DNA of 64,000 bases. Source: Rhizobiales bacterium GAS188 (GTDB lineage Bacteria; Pseudomonadota; Alphaproteobacteria; Rhizobiales; Beijerinckiaceae). Position numbers and translations under genes: made by a program. Of this stretch, positions 26,514 through 34,551 are shown piece by piece. Below the pieces are notes generated by a model that saw only the letters and a list, made by a program, of their open reading frames with translations, was not told where the DNA came from and ran no database searches. Location of the stretch: assembly GCA_900104855.1 (NCBI GenBank), contig FNSS01000001.1:2418001-2482000 (forward strand), given 5' to 3'. Every line of letters starts with the position of its first letter. The stretch's first letter is position 1.

Positions 26514-27335
26514 ATGGGCGTCTGTCGCGTTATTGTTCTCTGCGCCGTCATGGTGATCCTGCAGTCTTGCAGCGATATCAAGGCCGAGTTCGCAAACCGG
26601 TCCGGCCCGGAGCCGATTTTGGATGCCCAAGCACAGGACGATGCCGCGACACGCCAGCTCAATGTCGTGCTGGCCCTCGCGTCCAGAGCCGCTGGAGACC
26701 AGGCGCAGGGAGAAAGGAAGATTCCGCTCCCTAATAGCTCGCAAGATTGGTACAACGTCGTGCTGACGGGGTTCAACACGGTCGATGATGCCTGCGAGAG
26801 CTATCTCAATGACATGTGGAAGCTCGATCGCCAGCGGGGCACGGTACAGAACCTCCTGACCGGCACACATACGGCCGTCGCTGCCATCATCGGATCGGGA
26901 AATCATCCGAGTGCCGCAGCCTTGACGACGCTTGCGGCCGCCTTCGGCCTGGGGTCCACCGCGACCGATGCTATCGCCAACACCTATCTTTTCGGCCGCA
27001 ACCCAGCCGTTATCAAAGCACTCGTCAAGCAGAATAGCGACGCCTACCGCGCTGAGATTATCAAGAAAGGCGGGGCGTCAGGCGCTTATTCGGTGCCGAT
27101 CGTATATTATCATGTCAGACAGTATCTTTCATTATGTCTTCCGTCGACGATAGACGGGCAGATCGGTACCTTCTTGTCGAAAGCCGGATCCGCGGATGTG
27201 AGCCCATCCAAGACTCCTCCAATAGCGCCTCCTCAACTTTCCGCGCTCGGGCGCGCCGCAGCACCGCAGGTCGGCGGGACAAGGCCCGATCCGAGTGCCC
27301 CGATCAATGTGCAGTTCACCGCCCCGCCCCGATGA
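26514..27335 (+). CDS. Predicted lipoprotein of unknown function
   Basis: A 273-residue exported protein. MGVCRVIVLCAVMVILQSCS is a type II signal peptide with lipobox LQSC, so Cys19 would be lipidated. The mature part contains LPNSSQDWYNVVLTGFNTVD, a hydrophobic-glycine stretch ALTTLAAAFGLGSTATDAIA, and a proline-rich C-terminus (PSKTPPIAPPQLSALG). No known domain is recognised. The ATG at 26514 has AAGGGGG upstream; an earlier in-frame ATG would bury the signal peptide. Base composition is less GC-rich than the surroundings. It overlaps the following aminotransferase gene by 4 bp. Confidence 0.75.
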   Translation: MGVCRVIVLCAVMVILQSCSDIKAEFANRSGPEPILDAQAQDDAATRQLNVVLALASRAAGDQAQGERKIPLPNSSQDWYNVVLTGFNTVDDACESYLNDMWKLDRQRGTVQNLLTGTHTAVAAIIGSGNHPSAAALTTLAAAFGLGSTATDAIANTYLFGRNPAVIKALVKQNSDAYRAEIIKKGGASGAYSVPIVYYHVRQYLSLCLPSTIDGQIGTFLSKAGSADVSPSKTPPIAPPQLSALGRAAAPQVGGTRPDPSAPINVQFTAPPR

Positions 27336-28561
27336 AAGCCGGCGCGCCGCGAACACTGCCCTTAACCGAATATCCGTCTCACGCCACCTTGGCCAACGCG
27401 CTGCCCGCCCTCGGCGCTGCGATTCGCCATGAATGGTCGCTCGACAGCGAATGGCTGACGGTCAATCACGGTTCCTACGGCGCGACACCACTTGCCGTGA
27501 CGGCGGTCCAGGACAATTGGCGTCGACAGCTCGAGGCGCAGCCGGGCCGATTCATGCGGCTGGTGCTGCCCGAGGCGCTGCGCCGCGCCGCCTCCGCCCT
27601 CGCCGAGTTTGTCGGCGCCGAGGCCAGCGATCTTGCCTTCGTCGAGAACGCCACGGTTGGCTGCAATGCCGTGCTGCGCTCGCTCAAGCTCGAGCCGGGC
27701 GACGAGATCCTGGTGCTCAGCCACGTCTATGGCGCGGTCCGCAACACGGTGCGCTATGTCGCCGAGACCACAAGCGCGCGCCTGGTCGAGGCGGCGATCC
27801 CGTTCCCGAGGCCGACAGCGGACTCCATCCTGGAGGCCGTCGCCGCCGGCCTGACAGCGCGCACCCGGATCGCCGTGCTCGACCACATCACCTCGGCGAG
27901 CGCGCTTGTCCTGCCGCTCGAGCGGATGATCGCGCTGTGCCGTGCGGCCAATGTGCCGGTGCTGGTCGACGGCGCGCACGCGCCAGCGCAGATCGGGCTC
28001 GACCTCGTCGGGCTCGATGCCGATTGGTATGTCGGCAACTGCCACAAATGGCTGATGGCGCCGAAGGGCTGCGGCTTCCTGTGGGCGCGCCGGGACCGTC
28101 AGAACCGCATCCATCCTGTCACCATCTCGCATGGCTTCGGCAAGGGCTTCCTCGCCGAGTTCGACTGGACCGGAACTCGCGACCCGAGCGCGTATCTCGC
28201 TGTCGATGCCGCGATCGCTTTCCATCACCGGCTGGGCGGCGGCGCTCTGCGGGCCCGCAACGTCGCGCTGGCGGACGAGGCCACGCGCCTGCTGGCCGAC
28301 CGGCTCGGCACCGAGCGCGGCAGCGATCCGGCGCTGTCGGGCTCGATGGGCATGATCCGCCTGCCGCTCACCGGTCCCGTGACGGCCGAGCGCGTCGCCA
28401 TATTGCAGGCGCGGCTGTTGGAAGCCGCAACCGACGCGCCGCTATTCGCTCATGATTCAGGAATCTGGCTGCGTATTTCCGCGCAGGCTTATAACGAACG
28501 CGCGGACTATGAACGCTTGGCCGAGATCGTCGCGCATATGCTGTCGAGCATGGAAGGGTAG
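27332..28561 (+). CDS. Class V aminotransferase (isopenicillin N epimerase-like)
   Basis: A 409-residue PLP enzyme of the class V family. Family marks: WLTVNHGSYGATPLAVTAVQ, DLAFVENATVGCNAVLRSLK, LVDGAHAPAQIGLDLVGLDA and the PLP-lysine region YVGNCHKWLMAPKGCGFLWA; DWTGTRDPSAYLAVDAAI is also typical. Relatives include isopenicillin N epimerase and ergothioneine-type C-S lyases; the actual substrate is unknown. The ATG overlaps the lipoprotein stop (ATGA) and no separate ribosome-binding site is seen, so translation should be coupled. GC content returns to the window norm here, unlike the preceding gene. Confidence 0.88.
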   Translation: MKAGAPRTLPLTEYPSHATLANALPALGAAIRHEWSLDSEWLTVNHGSYGATPLAVTAVQDNWRRQLEAQPGRFMRLVLPEALRRAASALAEFVGAEASDLAFVENATVGCNAVLRSLKLEPGDEILVLSHVYGAVRNTVRYVAETTSARLVEAAIPFPRPTADSILEAVAAGLTARTRIAVLDHITSASALVLPLERMIALCRAANVPVLVDGAHAPAQIGLDLVGLDADWYVGNCHKWLMAPKGCGFLWARRDRQNRIHPVTISHGFGKGFLAEFDWTGTRDPSAYLAVDAAIAFHHRLGGGALRARNVALADEATRLLADRLGTERGSDPALSGSMGMIRLPLTGPVTAERVAILQARLLEAATDAPLFAHDSGIWLRISAQAYNERADYERLAEIVAHMLSSMEG

Positions 28562-28966
28562 CGTAGCTGCGCTTGGGCACGCAAGCGCCATCGGCCCGCC
28601 TCGTCTCGAATTTCGTCGCCCATGCGCTCAGAATCCTCTACGGTTAGCAGGCCGGTATCCAGCGACACGTTACTTGCAAAAGTCTCGGGTCCAGGAATAG
28701 CGGCGGCTACTGCGTCAATTGAGGAGTGACTTTTATTTAAAGTATCGGCTAGCGTGGTGAATTCGACGTTCCTGTCCCATGTGATGGCATACTCGCTGTA
28801 GAAACTTCGAATTCGAAAACCACACTAGAAACAATAACTTGCTGGTGTAGCTTTTGAATTCGAAATTCGCCAAGTGCTTTACTCAAAGGTTGCGTTGCCC
28901 CAATGTGATGCGAATTTCGGATTCGCTGCACTAGACAGCAATCGTGTTCCGCAAAGGAGATTTGCT
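28562..28966. other. AT-rich 405-bp gap without a recognised gene
   Basis: Between the class V aminotransferase and the DCSG-type hydrolase no coding frame looks real. The left third resembles the neighbourhood in composition; from about 28720 the sequence is clearly AT-richer, with repeated GAATTCG-like words near 28760, 28810, 28855 and 28912. It contains the imperfect hairpin listed separately and ends with AAGGAG before the next start. It probably holds the promoter of the downstream gene. Confidence 0.6.
28806..28864. promoter_or_regulatory. Imperfect inverted repeat (20-bp arms, 19-bp loop)
   Basis: The arms at 28806-28825 (TTCGAATTCGAAAACCACAC) and 28845-28864 match in inverted orientation at 17 of 20 positions. 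It is not followed by a T-run, so it is not a clear intrinsic terminator. Its position about 100 bp before the DCSG-type hydrolase gene makes it a candidate operator pair or the remnant end of a mobile sequence. Confidence 0.55.
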
Positions 28967-29575
28967 ATGGATGATCTGGATCCTGCAGCTCCACCGTCAG
29001 GCGAAGCAATCGACCCAGTCGCAATCCAACTCTCAAATTTCGGCGAGGGTGGTCAGGGGGACCTTCCTCCGGGGGCAATGCCGTCGGAGGAGGATCGGCC
29101 CGCCGCGATCATCACCATCCCCTTCACTATCCAGAACGCCGAGCGGTTCTTGACGGCTTGCGAAACGTCGCATCCGCGCGTGACATACGGGCTCGGCAAG
29201 AAGGTCGCTTTCAACGCCGTACCAGGCGTGGACTTTACCGCAGTCGATTGCAGCGGCTTCGTCCGGGAAGCCGTTCGCCGTTCGACGAATTTAGGAAACA
29301 ACTTTCCTGACGGCTCAGTCGTCCAGCATGATTGGGTCGCGAACAAGGGCTTCGCCCGCGACAATGTCCCTTCTGGATCTTTGAGGGATAATGTCGTGCG
29401 GATTGCGTTTCTCTCGCCGAACGCGACGACGAGCGGGATAGGGCACGTCGTCTTGATTCACAACGGCATGACGCTCGAATCTCATGGCGGCGTTGGTCCG
29501 GATTCTCGTCCCTTCAACGGGAATGGCTGGCAAGCATTGACAACCGTTTTCGTGCTTTCAGGTCCCGTGACCTGA
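28967..29575 (+). CDS. NlpC/P60-superfamily-like (DCSG) hydrolase
   Basis: A 202-residue protein with a papain-like cysteine-hydrolase pattern: the nucleophile motif DFTAVDCSGFVREAVRR (Cys95) and, about 65 residues on, SGIGHVVLIHNG (His160) followed by LESHGGVGP. This order is that of NlpC/P60 peptidoglycan peptidases or amidases, though similarity outside the motifs is weak. No signal peptide is visible; the first 45 residues are acidic and proline-rich (MDDLDPAAPPSGEAIDP), so export would need another route. AAGGAG precedes the ATG at 28967. AT-richer than most neighbours. Next come a propeptide-like mini-protein and a broken subtilase, suggesting a small cluster of protein- or wall-degrading functions. 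Confidence 0.7.
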   Translation: MDDLDPAAPPSGEAIDPVAIQLSNFGEGGQGDLPPGAMPSEEDRPAAIITIPFTIQNAERFLTACETSHPRVTYGLGKKVAFNAVPGVDFTAVDCSGFVREAVRRSTNLGNNFPDGSVVQHDWVANKGFARDNVPSGSLRDNVVRIAFLSPNATTSGIGHVVLIHNGMTLESHGGVGPDSRPFNGNGWQALTTVFVLSGPVT

Positions 29576-29808
29576 GCAGCGAGCTCCGACCGGGGCTACC
29601 GTGCCCTCTTCGGTGCGCGCCATGATGTGTCGAAGATAACTTGGCCTCTCCTTGGAGATCCGCGGCTCAAGGGCTAGCGGGAAGCCCGAGGACGCGGAGA
29701 ACGCCAGCGATTGCTTTCGCCTTGTTGACCCGTCCTCTTGCATTTCTGCCCTTGTATTTTCGAAATCGCGATCTATCCTAAGTTGTGACAGCGCTCTCAG
29801 ACAAGGCA

Positions 29809-30066
29809 ATGGCCGAGCTTGTTGTTAAAATCGACAATGATGATGCTCCGTCTGGAGTTCATTCGCCAGTAGCGGCCTTCAAGGTCGCGGAGGATTACGG
29901 GTTGACCCTCGAGGCAATTCATCCCGAGTCGGCCGACCCGAATTTGGCGCGATGGTTCCACGTGAGCACGAGTGACACGCAAAAGCTTCAGATGATCGCG
30001 GACGTGTTGCGAAACGTCCCGGGCGTATCCGCGGCTTACATAAAGCCGTCCGCCGAACTGCCTTAG
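29809..30066 (+). CDS. Free-standing subtilase-propeptide-like (I9-like) mini-protein
   Basis: An 85-residue protein beginning MAELVVKIDNDDAPSGVHSP. Its C-terminal half, SDTQKLQMIADVLRNVPGVS followed by AAYIKPSAELP, closely parallels the propeptide region of the subtilase gene just downstream (SDDKLDVIAERLRK, then VATVKAAYVKPAAQPP once a frameshift is undone). It therefore resembles a detached inhibitor or folding chaperone of an S8 protease. The ATG at 29809 was preferred over a GTG at 29785; both have weak ribosome-binding sites. It ends 28 bp before the subtilase start. No signal peptide is seen. The function is inferred only from the resemblance. Confidence 0.65.
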   Translation: MAELVVKIDNDDAPSGVHSPVAAFKVAEDYGLTLEAIHPESADPNLARWFHVSTSDTQKLQMIADVLRNVPGVSAAYIKPSAELP

Positions 30067-30094
30067 GTTCAACCGCTGACAGCTTGGGGGAGTC

Positions 30095-31377
30095 ATGGAC
30101 GAGACATATTTGCAGCGCGAGCTGATTCTGCTCACGCCATCCGAGGCATTCAGCCAAAGCCTCTCCGATTTCGCCCCAACGGCTCCGTCGGCTGAGATCG
30201 GGGCCAGTTTGTCGCTTCGGCCCGAAGATGAAGTTGCGATAGCGCTCAGCGAGTTCGGCGCGTCCATGCGTCCGCTGTTTCCGGCCTCGGCACCGAGACA
30301 TGGGCCTGTCGAGGCCCCGCCCGGTGCGGCAGCTAGCGCCGCTCCCGCGCCGGGCGGCGACCGACCTTCCCTGGTTTATAGTCGCGTTCTTGCCAGCGAC
30401 GACAAGCTCGACGTGATCGCCGAACGGTTGCGAAAAAGTCGCGACCGTGAAGGCTGCCTATGTCAAGCCCGCGGCGCAGCCTCCCATCAACAAGATGCTG
30501 CCGACCGCCGGGCCGCCCTCCGCGGCCGCCGGCACGGCACCGCAGTCATAGGGGTCATCAACGCGGCCGATAACGGGATCGGCGTCACCGGTGTCGCGCC
30601 CAACAGCACAGTCGGCATGGTCTCGATTTTCCCCAACGGCTCGGCCGCGGCCATACGGGAAATCACCTCCAGGCTGGAGATGTTCTGCTTGTCGAACTGC
30701 ATAGGCCGGGCCCACGCTTCAATTTCAATTCCCGCCCGGACCAAAAAGAGTTCGTTGCGGTCGAGTGGTGGCCGGACGACTTCGACGCCATTCAATACGC
30801 GGTCGGAAGGGGGATCATTGTCGTTGAAGCGGCGGGAAATGGCTCAGAGGACCTCGATGACGTCCTCTACGACAGCCCCGCGGCCGGCTTTCCTGCGACA
30901 TGGAGCAATCCCTATCGGAGGGGCCCTCACGACTCCGGCGCCATTTTGGTCGGAGCCGGCGCCCCACCGCCCGGAACCAATGGGGGAGCGGGCTTTGGAC
31001 CGGACCGGTCAAAGCTTGATTTCTCGAATTTCGGCAGCGCCGTCGACGCGCAGGGTTGGGGACGCCAGGTCACGAGTTGCGCCTATGGCGATCTGCAAGC
31101 CGGACCTGCTGAAGACGCTTGGTACACGGATCAATTCTCGGGCACCTCGAGCGCCTCGCCGATCATTGTCGGCGTCATCGCCTGCCTGCAGGGCTTTGCG
31201 ATCGGCAATGGTCTGTCCCGGCAGACGGCTGCCTCGATCCGGAACCTGCTGCGGACGACCGGATCGCCACAAACCAGCGCTCCCGGCAGCCCCGTCAGTC
31301 AACGGATCGGCAACCGACCGGATTTGAAGGCCCTGACAGCGGCCGTGACCGCGATGGCCGCCGCCTTGACGGTGTGA
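30095..31377 (+). pseudogene. Decayed S8 (subtilisin-like) peptidase gene
   Basis: Parts of one subtilase are spread over three reading frames. Frame one starts at ATG 30095 (GGGGGAG upstream) and covers an N-terminal region and the propeptide start SDDKLDVIAERLRK. After an A5 run at 30433-30437 the propeptide continues in another frame (VATVKAAYVKPAAQPPINKM). At about 30525 the sequence jumps to the catalytic His block HGTAVIGVINAADNGIGVTG (His codon 30533-30535), and the segment that should carry the catalytic Asp is missing. Around 30665-30673 the frame shifts again to VLLVELHRPGPRFNFNSRPD, IIVVEAAGNGSEDLDD and the catalytic Ser block DQFSGTSSASPIIVG, ending at the TGA at 31375. Two shifts plus loss of the Asp region mean no active enzyme. 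Confidence 0.88.
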
Positions 31378-31658
31378 TGTAGATCCGAGTCGTCGGGCGA
31401 GCTCGTCGAGATCACCGACGAACCACACGATTCGCCCACGGTTCGCCTCGTAAATGAAATTCCACCACGCTTGGCGGCCGGCCGGGGCATCGGCATGCCC
31501 CAATGCCCCTCGACAATTTGTGTAACGCCGCAAGCCTTGCCAGGGACGCCGAAACGTCGCAGATTTGCGCCCGAATCGGCGGCTGGGGGGAGCGCCGGGT
31601 TTACGCCGCGGCGGTTCGATCCTCCGAAATTCATGGGCTCGGCCACTGGAGGCTCGTC

Positions 31659-34442
31659 TTGCAGATCTTCACCAATTTCGATCAGAGCTTCTCGAGCTTG
31701 CCGACCGGATTTGTCTCGGCCGTCAACTATGTGGCGTCCTATTTCGACAGCCTGTTCCCGAGCAACGTCTTCGTCACCATCGACGTTGGCTATGGGGAGG
31801 TCCAGGGCCGGACTCTGCCGTCGAACGCACTCGGCGCGAGCTTGCCGGCGGCCAATGGCATAGCCGGAAATGGCTTCCTCGAGTCGTACAGCTCGGTCAG
31901 GAATGCCCTGGTCGCCCAGAACGCCCCCGGCGCCAATACGCTGCCGGCCAGCGCTCCGGCAGGCGCCCCGGCGAATTTGCTCATGACACAGGCCGAAGCG
32001 AAGGCGCTCGGGCTGACGTTCGGCGGAGGCCTCGACGGCTATGTGGGCTTCAGCGCAGTCCCGAACATCTTCAGCTATGGCATCAATGTCACGCCCCCAT
32101 CGAACGAATATTACTTCGTTGGCGTGGTCGAGCATGAATTTTCCGAAATCATGGGCCGTATATCGGGGTTGAACCTATCGAACGCCTACACGCCGATGGA
32201 TCTTTTCCGCTATGCGGGGGCCGGCGCTCGTCAATTCACCACGGGGGCAAATTCCTATTTCTCGATCGACGGCGGCCAGACGTCACTCGACAGCTGGAAC
32301 AATTTTCAGACCGGCAACTCGGGCGATCTCGGCGATTGGGCGCCGAGCGCCGGAAACGACGCCCTCAACGACAACAGCCGCCCCGGCGTGATCAACGCCT
32401 TCAGCTCTACCGACATCACTTTGATGAACGCTATCGGGTGGAGCAACAGGCCGCCCCTCCAGGTGATGCTGGCGCCCGGCTCGAACAGCGGTGTTCCGGG
32501 CGGCACCATTACGGATGTGACGACGCCGGTGATCGTCGGCACGGGCCTGGTGGGTGCCACGATCTTCCTCTTTGTCGATGGGGGCGCAAGCAAAAGCACG
32601 ACGGTCGCGGCCGACGGAACCTGGTCGATCGCGCTGGGCCCTCTCTCATTCGGGGGGCACTCGCTGGTCGCGACCGAAGCCGCCAGCGGAACGAGCGTGC
32701 TTCCGGTGTCACTCACCCTGACGATCGCGGACACGATCGGGAACGCGGGAGATTATTTCAACCTCGGCAATAGCGGCCAAACCGTGTTCGTGCGTGGCGG
32801 TACCGGACAGCTCCAGGCCTGGGAATTCGCCGGTGGGCAAGCGGTCGGCGCGGCCGGTTTCACCAACGCCGGGGCGGCTTTCAACGTTGACGCCGCGACG
32901 ACGGTTGTCGGTGGCGGCCAGGATTTCTTCAACCTCGGCGGCCCGGGCGAGCGCGCCGTCTTCCTGCGCTCGGGCAGCGGACAACTCCAGGCCTGGGAGT
33001 TCGACAGCCTCAACCAGGCGACAGGCGCTGCCGGCTTCACCAATGCCGGTGCGGCCTTCACCATAGACGCAGCAACCGCGACTGTCGGCGGCGGCGAGGA
33101 TTTCTTCGGCCTCGGCATCGGCGAACGCACGGTATTCCTGCGCGCCGGCAGCGGCCAGCTCCAGGCCTGGGAGTTCAACAGCGCCAACCAGGCGACGGGC
33201 GCTGCGGGCTTCACCGATGCCGGCGCCGCCTTCACGATCGATTCCGCTACATCGGTCATCGGAGGCGGACAGGACTTCTTCGGTCTCGGCTTCGGTCAGC
33301 ACACCGCATTCCTGCGCACCGGCAACGGCCAGCTCCAAGCCTGGGAGTTCAACGGCCTCAACCAGGCGACAGGCGCCGCGGGCTTCACCAATGTCGGCGC
33401 CGCGTTCACCGTCGATTCCGCGACGACCATCGTCGGCGGCGGGCAGGATTATTTCGGCCTCGGCGCGGGTGAACGCACCGTGTTCATGCGTGCCGGCAAC
33501 GGACAGCTCGAGGCCTGGGAGTTCAACGGCCTCAACCAGGCGACCGGCGCGGCGGCTTTCAGCGGCGCGATCGACACGGCGACCACGGTCGTCGGCGCGG
33601 GCGAGGATGTGCTCGGCAGCGGCCAGCGCGACATCTTCGCGCGCGACGGCAGCGGCCAACTCTTTCTGTGGCAATTCAATGCCAGCCATCAATTGACCGG
33701 ATATGCCGCGCTCAAAGACGCGAACGGTGCCGCAATCGTGATCGACACTGCGACGACGGTCGCCGGCGCCGCAATCGATCCGGCGAGCGGTCTCCACGAG
33801 ATCGCGTTGGTAGATGGCAGCGGCAATGCCGTGTGGTGGGATTTCAACGGCACGTCTCTCATCAACCCCCATGGCGGTGTGTCGGCGTTCGCCATGACCT
33901 CGTTCTCCGATCAGGGTCAGGCGTCGACATCGACCGATGCGGGGGCCGGATCGGCTAGCAACGCCAGTGCCGACGCGACCGCTTCCCAGTCTGGCGCGAG
34001 TGTCGCGGATGCCGACAGCGCCGGCACGTTCACCCTCAGCCACGCGGTCGTGTCGACGCTCCAGTCCGATCTGCCGGGGACGAGCGCGACGGAGATCGGC
34101 CTCCTCTACGAGACGCTCCTGCATCATGCGCCCGTTCCGACCGGTTTGGCGGCCCTTACGGCCGAGATCATGGCCGGCGCCGGCCTGACCGATGTCGCCA
34201 ACGACATTCTCGGCTCGGCCGAGTATCAAAGCCAATTCGGCGGGCTCGACAACAGCCAATTCGTCAGTCAGCTTTTCGAGGGCGCGCTCGGGCACCCCGC
34301 CGATGCGGCGGGGCTGCAGAGCTGGACCGATGCGCTCGCTCATGGAGAGACGCGTGCCGATGTCGCTGTCGGCATCGCGGAGAGCCAGGAAACCAGGGAT
34401 CATTTCTCCCCGGCCGGCGACACCATTTTCCGCATCGTGTGA
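31659..34442 (+). CDS. Large repeat-bearing metalloprotease with DUF4214-like C-terminus
   Basis: A 927-residue protein of the NF038122-type predicted metalloprotease. Residues 1-280 form the catalytic part: IFTNFDQSFSSLP, VFVTIDVGYGEVQGRTLPSN and the zinc motif VVEHEFSEIMGRISGLNLSN (His159, Glu160). A bacterial Ig-like segment follows (VPGGTITDVTTPVIVGTGL), then five in-phase 58-residue repeats with FLRxGSGQLQAWEF. The C-terminal 100 residues resemble DUF4214 (LLYETLLHHAPVPTGLAALT, EYQSQFGGLDNSQFVSQLF), common in calcium-binding type I-secreted proteins. There is no N-terminal signal peptide, consistent with type I secretion. The TTG at 31659 follows GGAGG at 6-nt spacing; the frame stays open back to an ATG at 31503 with no good ribosome-binding site. 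Confidence 0.82.
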   Translation: MQIFTNFDQSFSSLPTGFVSAVNYVASYFDSLFPSNVFVTIDVGYGEVQGRTLPSNALGASLPAANGIAGNGFLESYSSVRNALVAQNAPGANTLPASAPAGAPANLLMTQAEAKALGLTFGGGLDGYVGFSAVPNIFSYGINVTPPSNEYYFVGVVEHEFSEIMGRISGLNLSNAYTPMDLFRYAGAGARQFTTGANSYFSIDGGQTSLDSWNNFQTGNSGDLGDWAPSAGNDALNDNSRPGVINAFSSTDITLMNAIGWSNRPPLQVMLAPGSNSGVPGGTITDVTTPVIVGTGLVGATIFLFVDGGASKSTTVAADGTWSIALGPLSFGGHSLVATEAASGTSVLPVSLTLTIADTIGNAGDYFNLGNSGQTVFVRGGTGQLQAWEFAGGQAVGAAGFTNAGAAFNVDAATTVVGGGQDFFNLGGPGERAVFLRSGSGQLQAWEFDSLNQATGAAGFTNAGAAFTIDAATATVGGGEDFFGLGIGERTVFLRAGSGQLQAWEFNSANQATGAAGFTDAGAAFTIDSATSVIGGGQDFFGLGFGQHTAFLRTGNGQLQAWEFNGLNQATGAAGFTNVGAAFTVDSATTIVGGGQDYFGLGAGERTVFMRAGNGQLEAWEFNGLNQATGAAAFSGAIDTATTVVGAGEDVLGSGQRDIFARDGSGQLFLWQFNASHQLTGYAALKDANGAAIVIDTATTVAGAAIDPASGLHEIALVDGSGNAVWWDFNGTSLINPHGGVSAFAMTSFSDQGQASTSTDAGAGSASNASADATASQSGASVADADSAGTFTLSHAVVSTLQSDLPGTSATEIGLLYETLLHHAPVPTGLAALTAEIMAGAGLTDVANDILGSAEYQSQFGGLDNSQFVSQLFEGALGHPADAAGLQSWTDALAHGETRADVAVGIAESQETRDHFSPAGDTIFRIV
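32749..33618 (+). repeat. Five 174-bp tandem repeats coding 58-residue units
   Basis: The anchor CTCCAGGCCTGG recurs at 32811, 32985 and 33159, with one-base variants at 33333 and 33507: exact 174-bp spacing. A sixth, shortened and diverged unit has its equivalent at about 33660. Each unit encodes approximately GGGQDFFGLGxGERTVFLRx followed by GNGQLQAWEF and NQATGAAGFTNAGAAFTID. The constant phase with codon-level divergence points to older expansion kept in frame, as in beta-propeller or adhesive stalk repeats. Confidence 0.9.
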
Positions 34443-34551
34443 GGCAACGGTAGCGAGCTGAGCCGCCGGGCGAGTTCCCCCGCGAAGTTTGCCGGCCGGT
34501 AAGGCCGCAGGCGCAAATTGGCTTGACGACAGAAGTCGCTCTGCACTGCGG

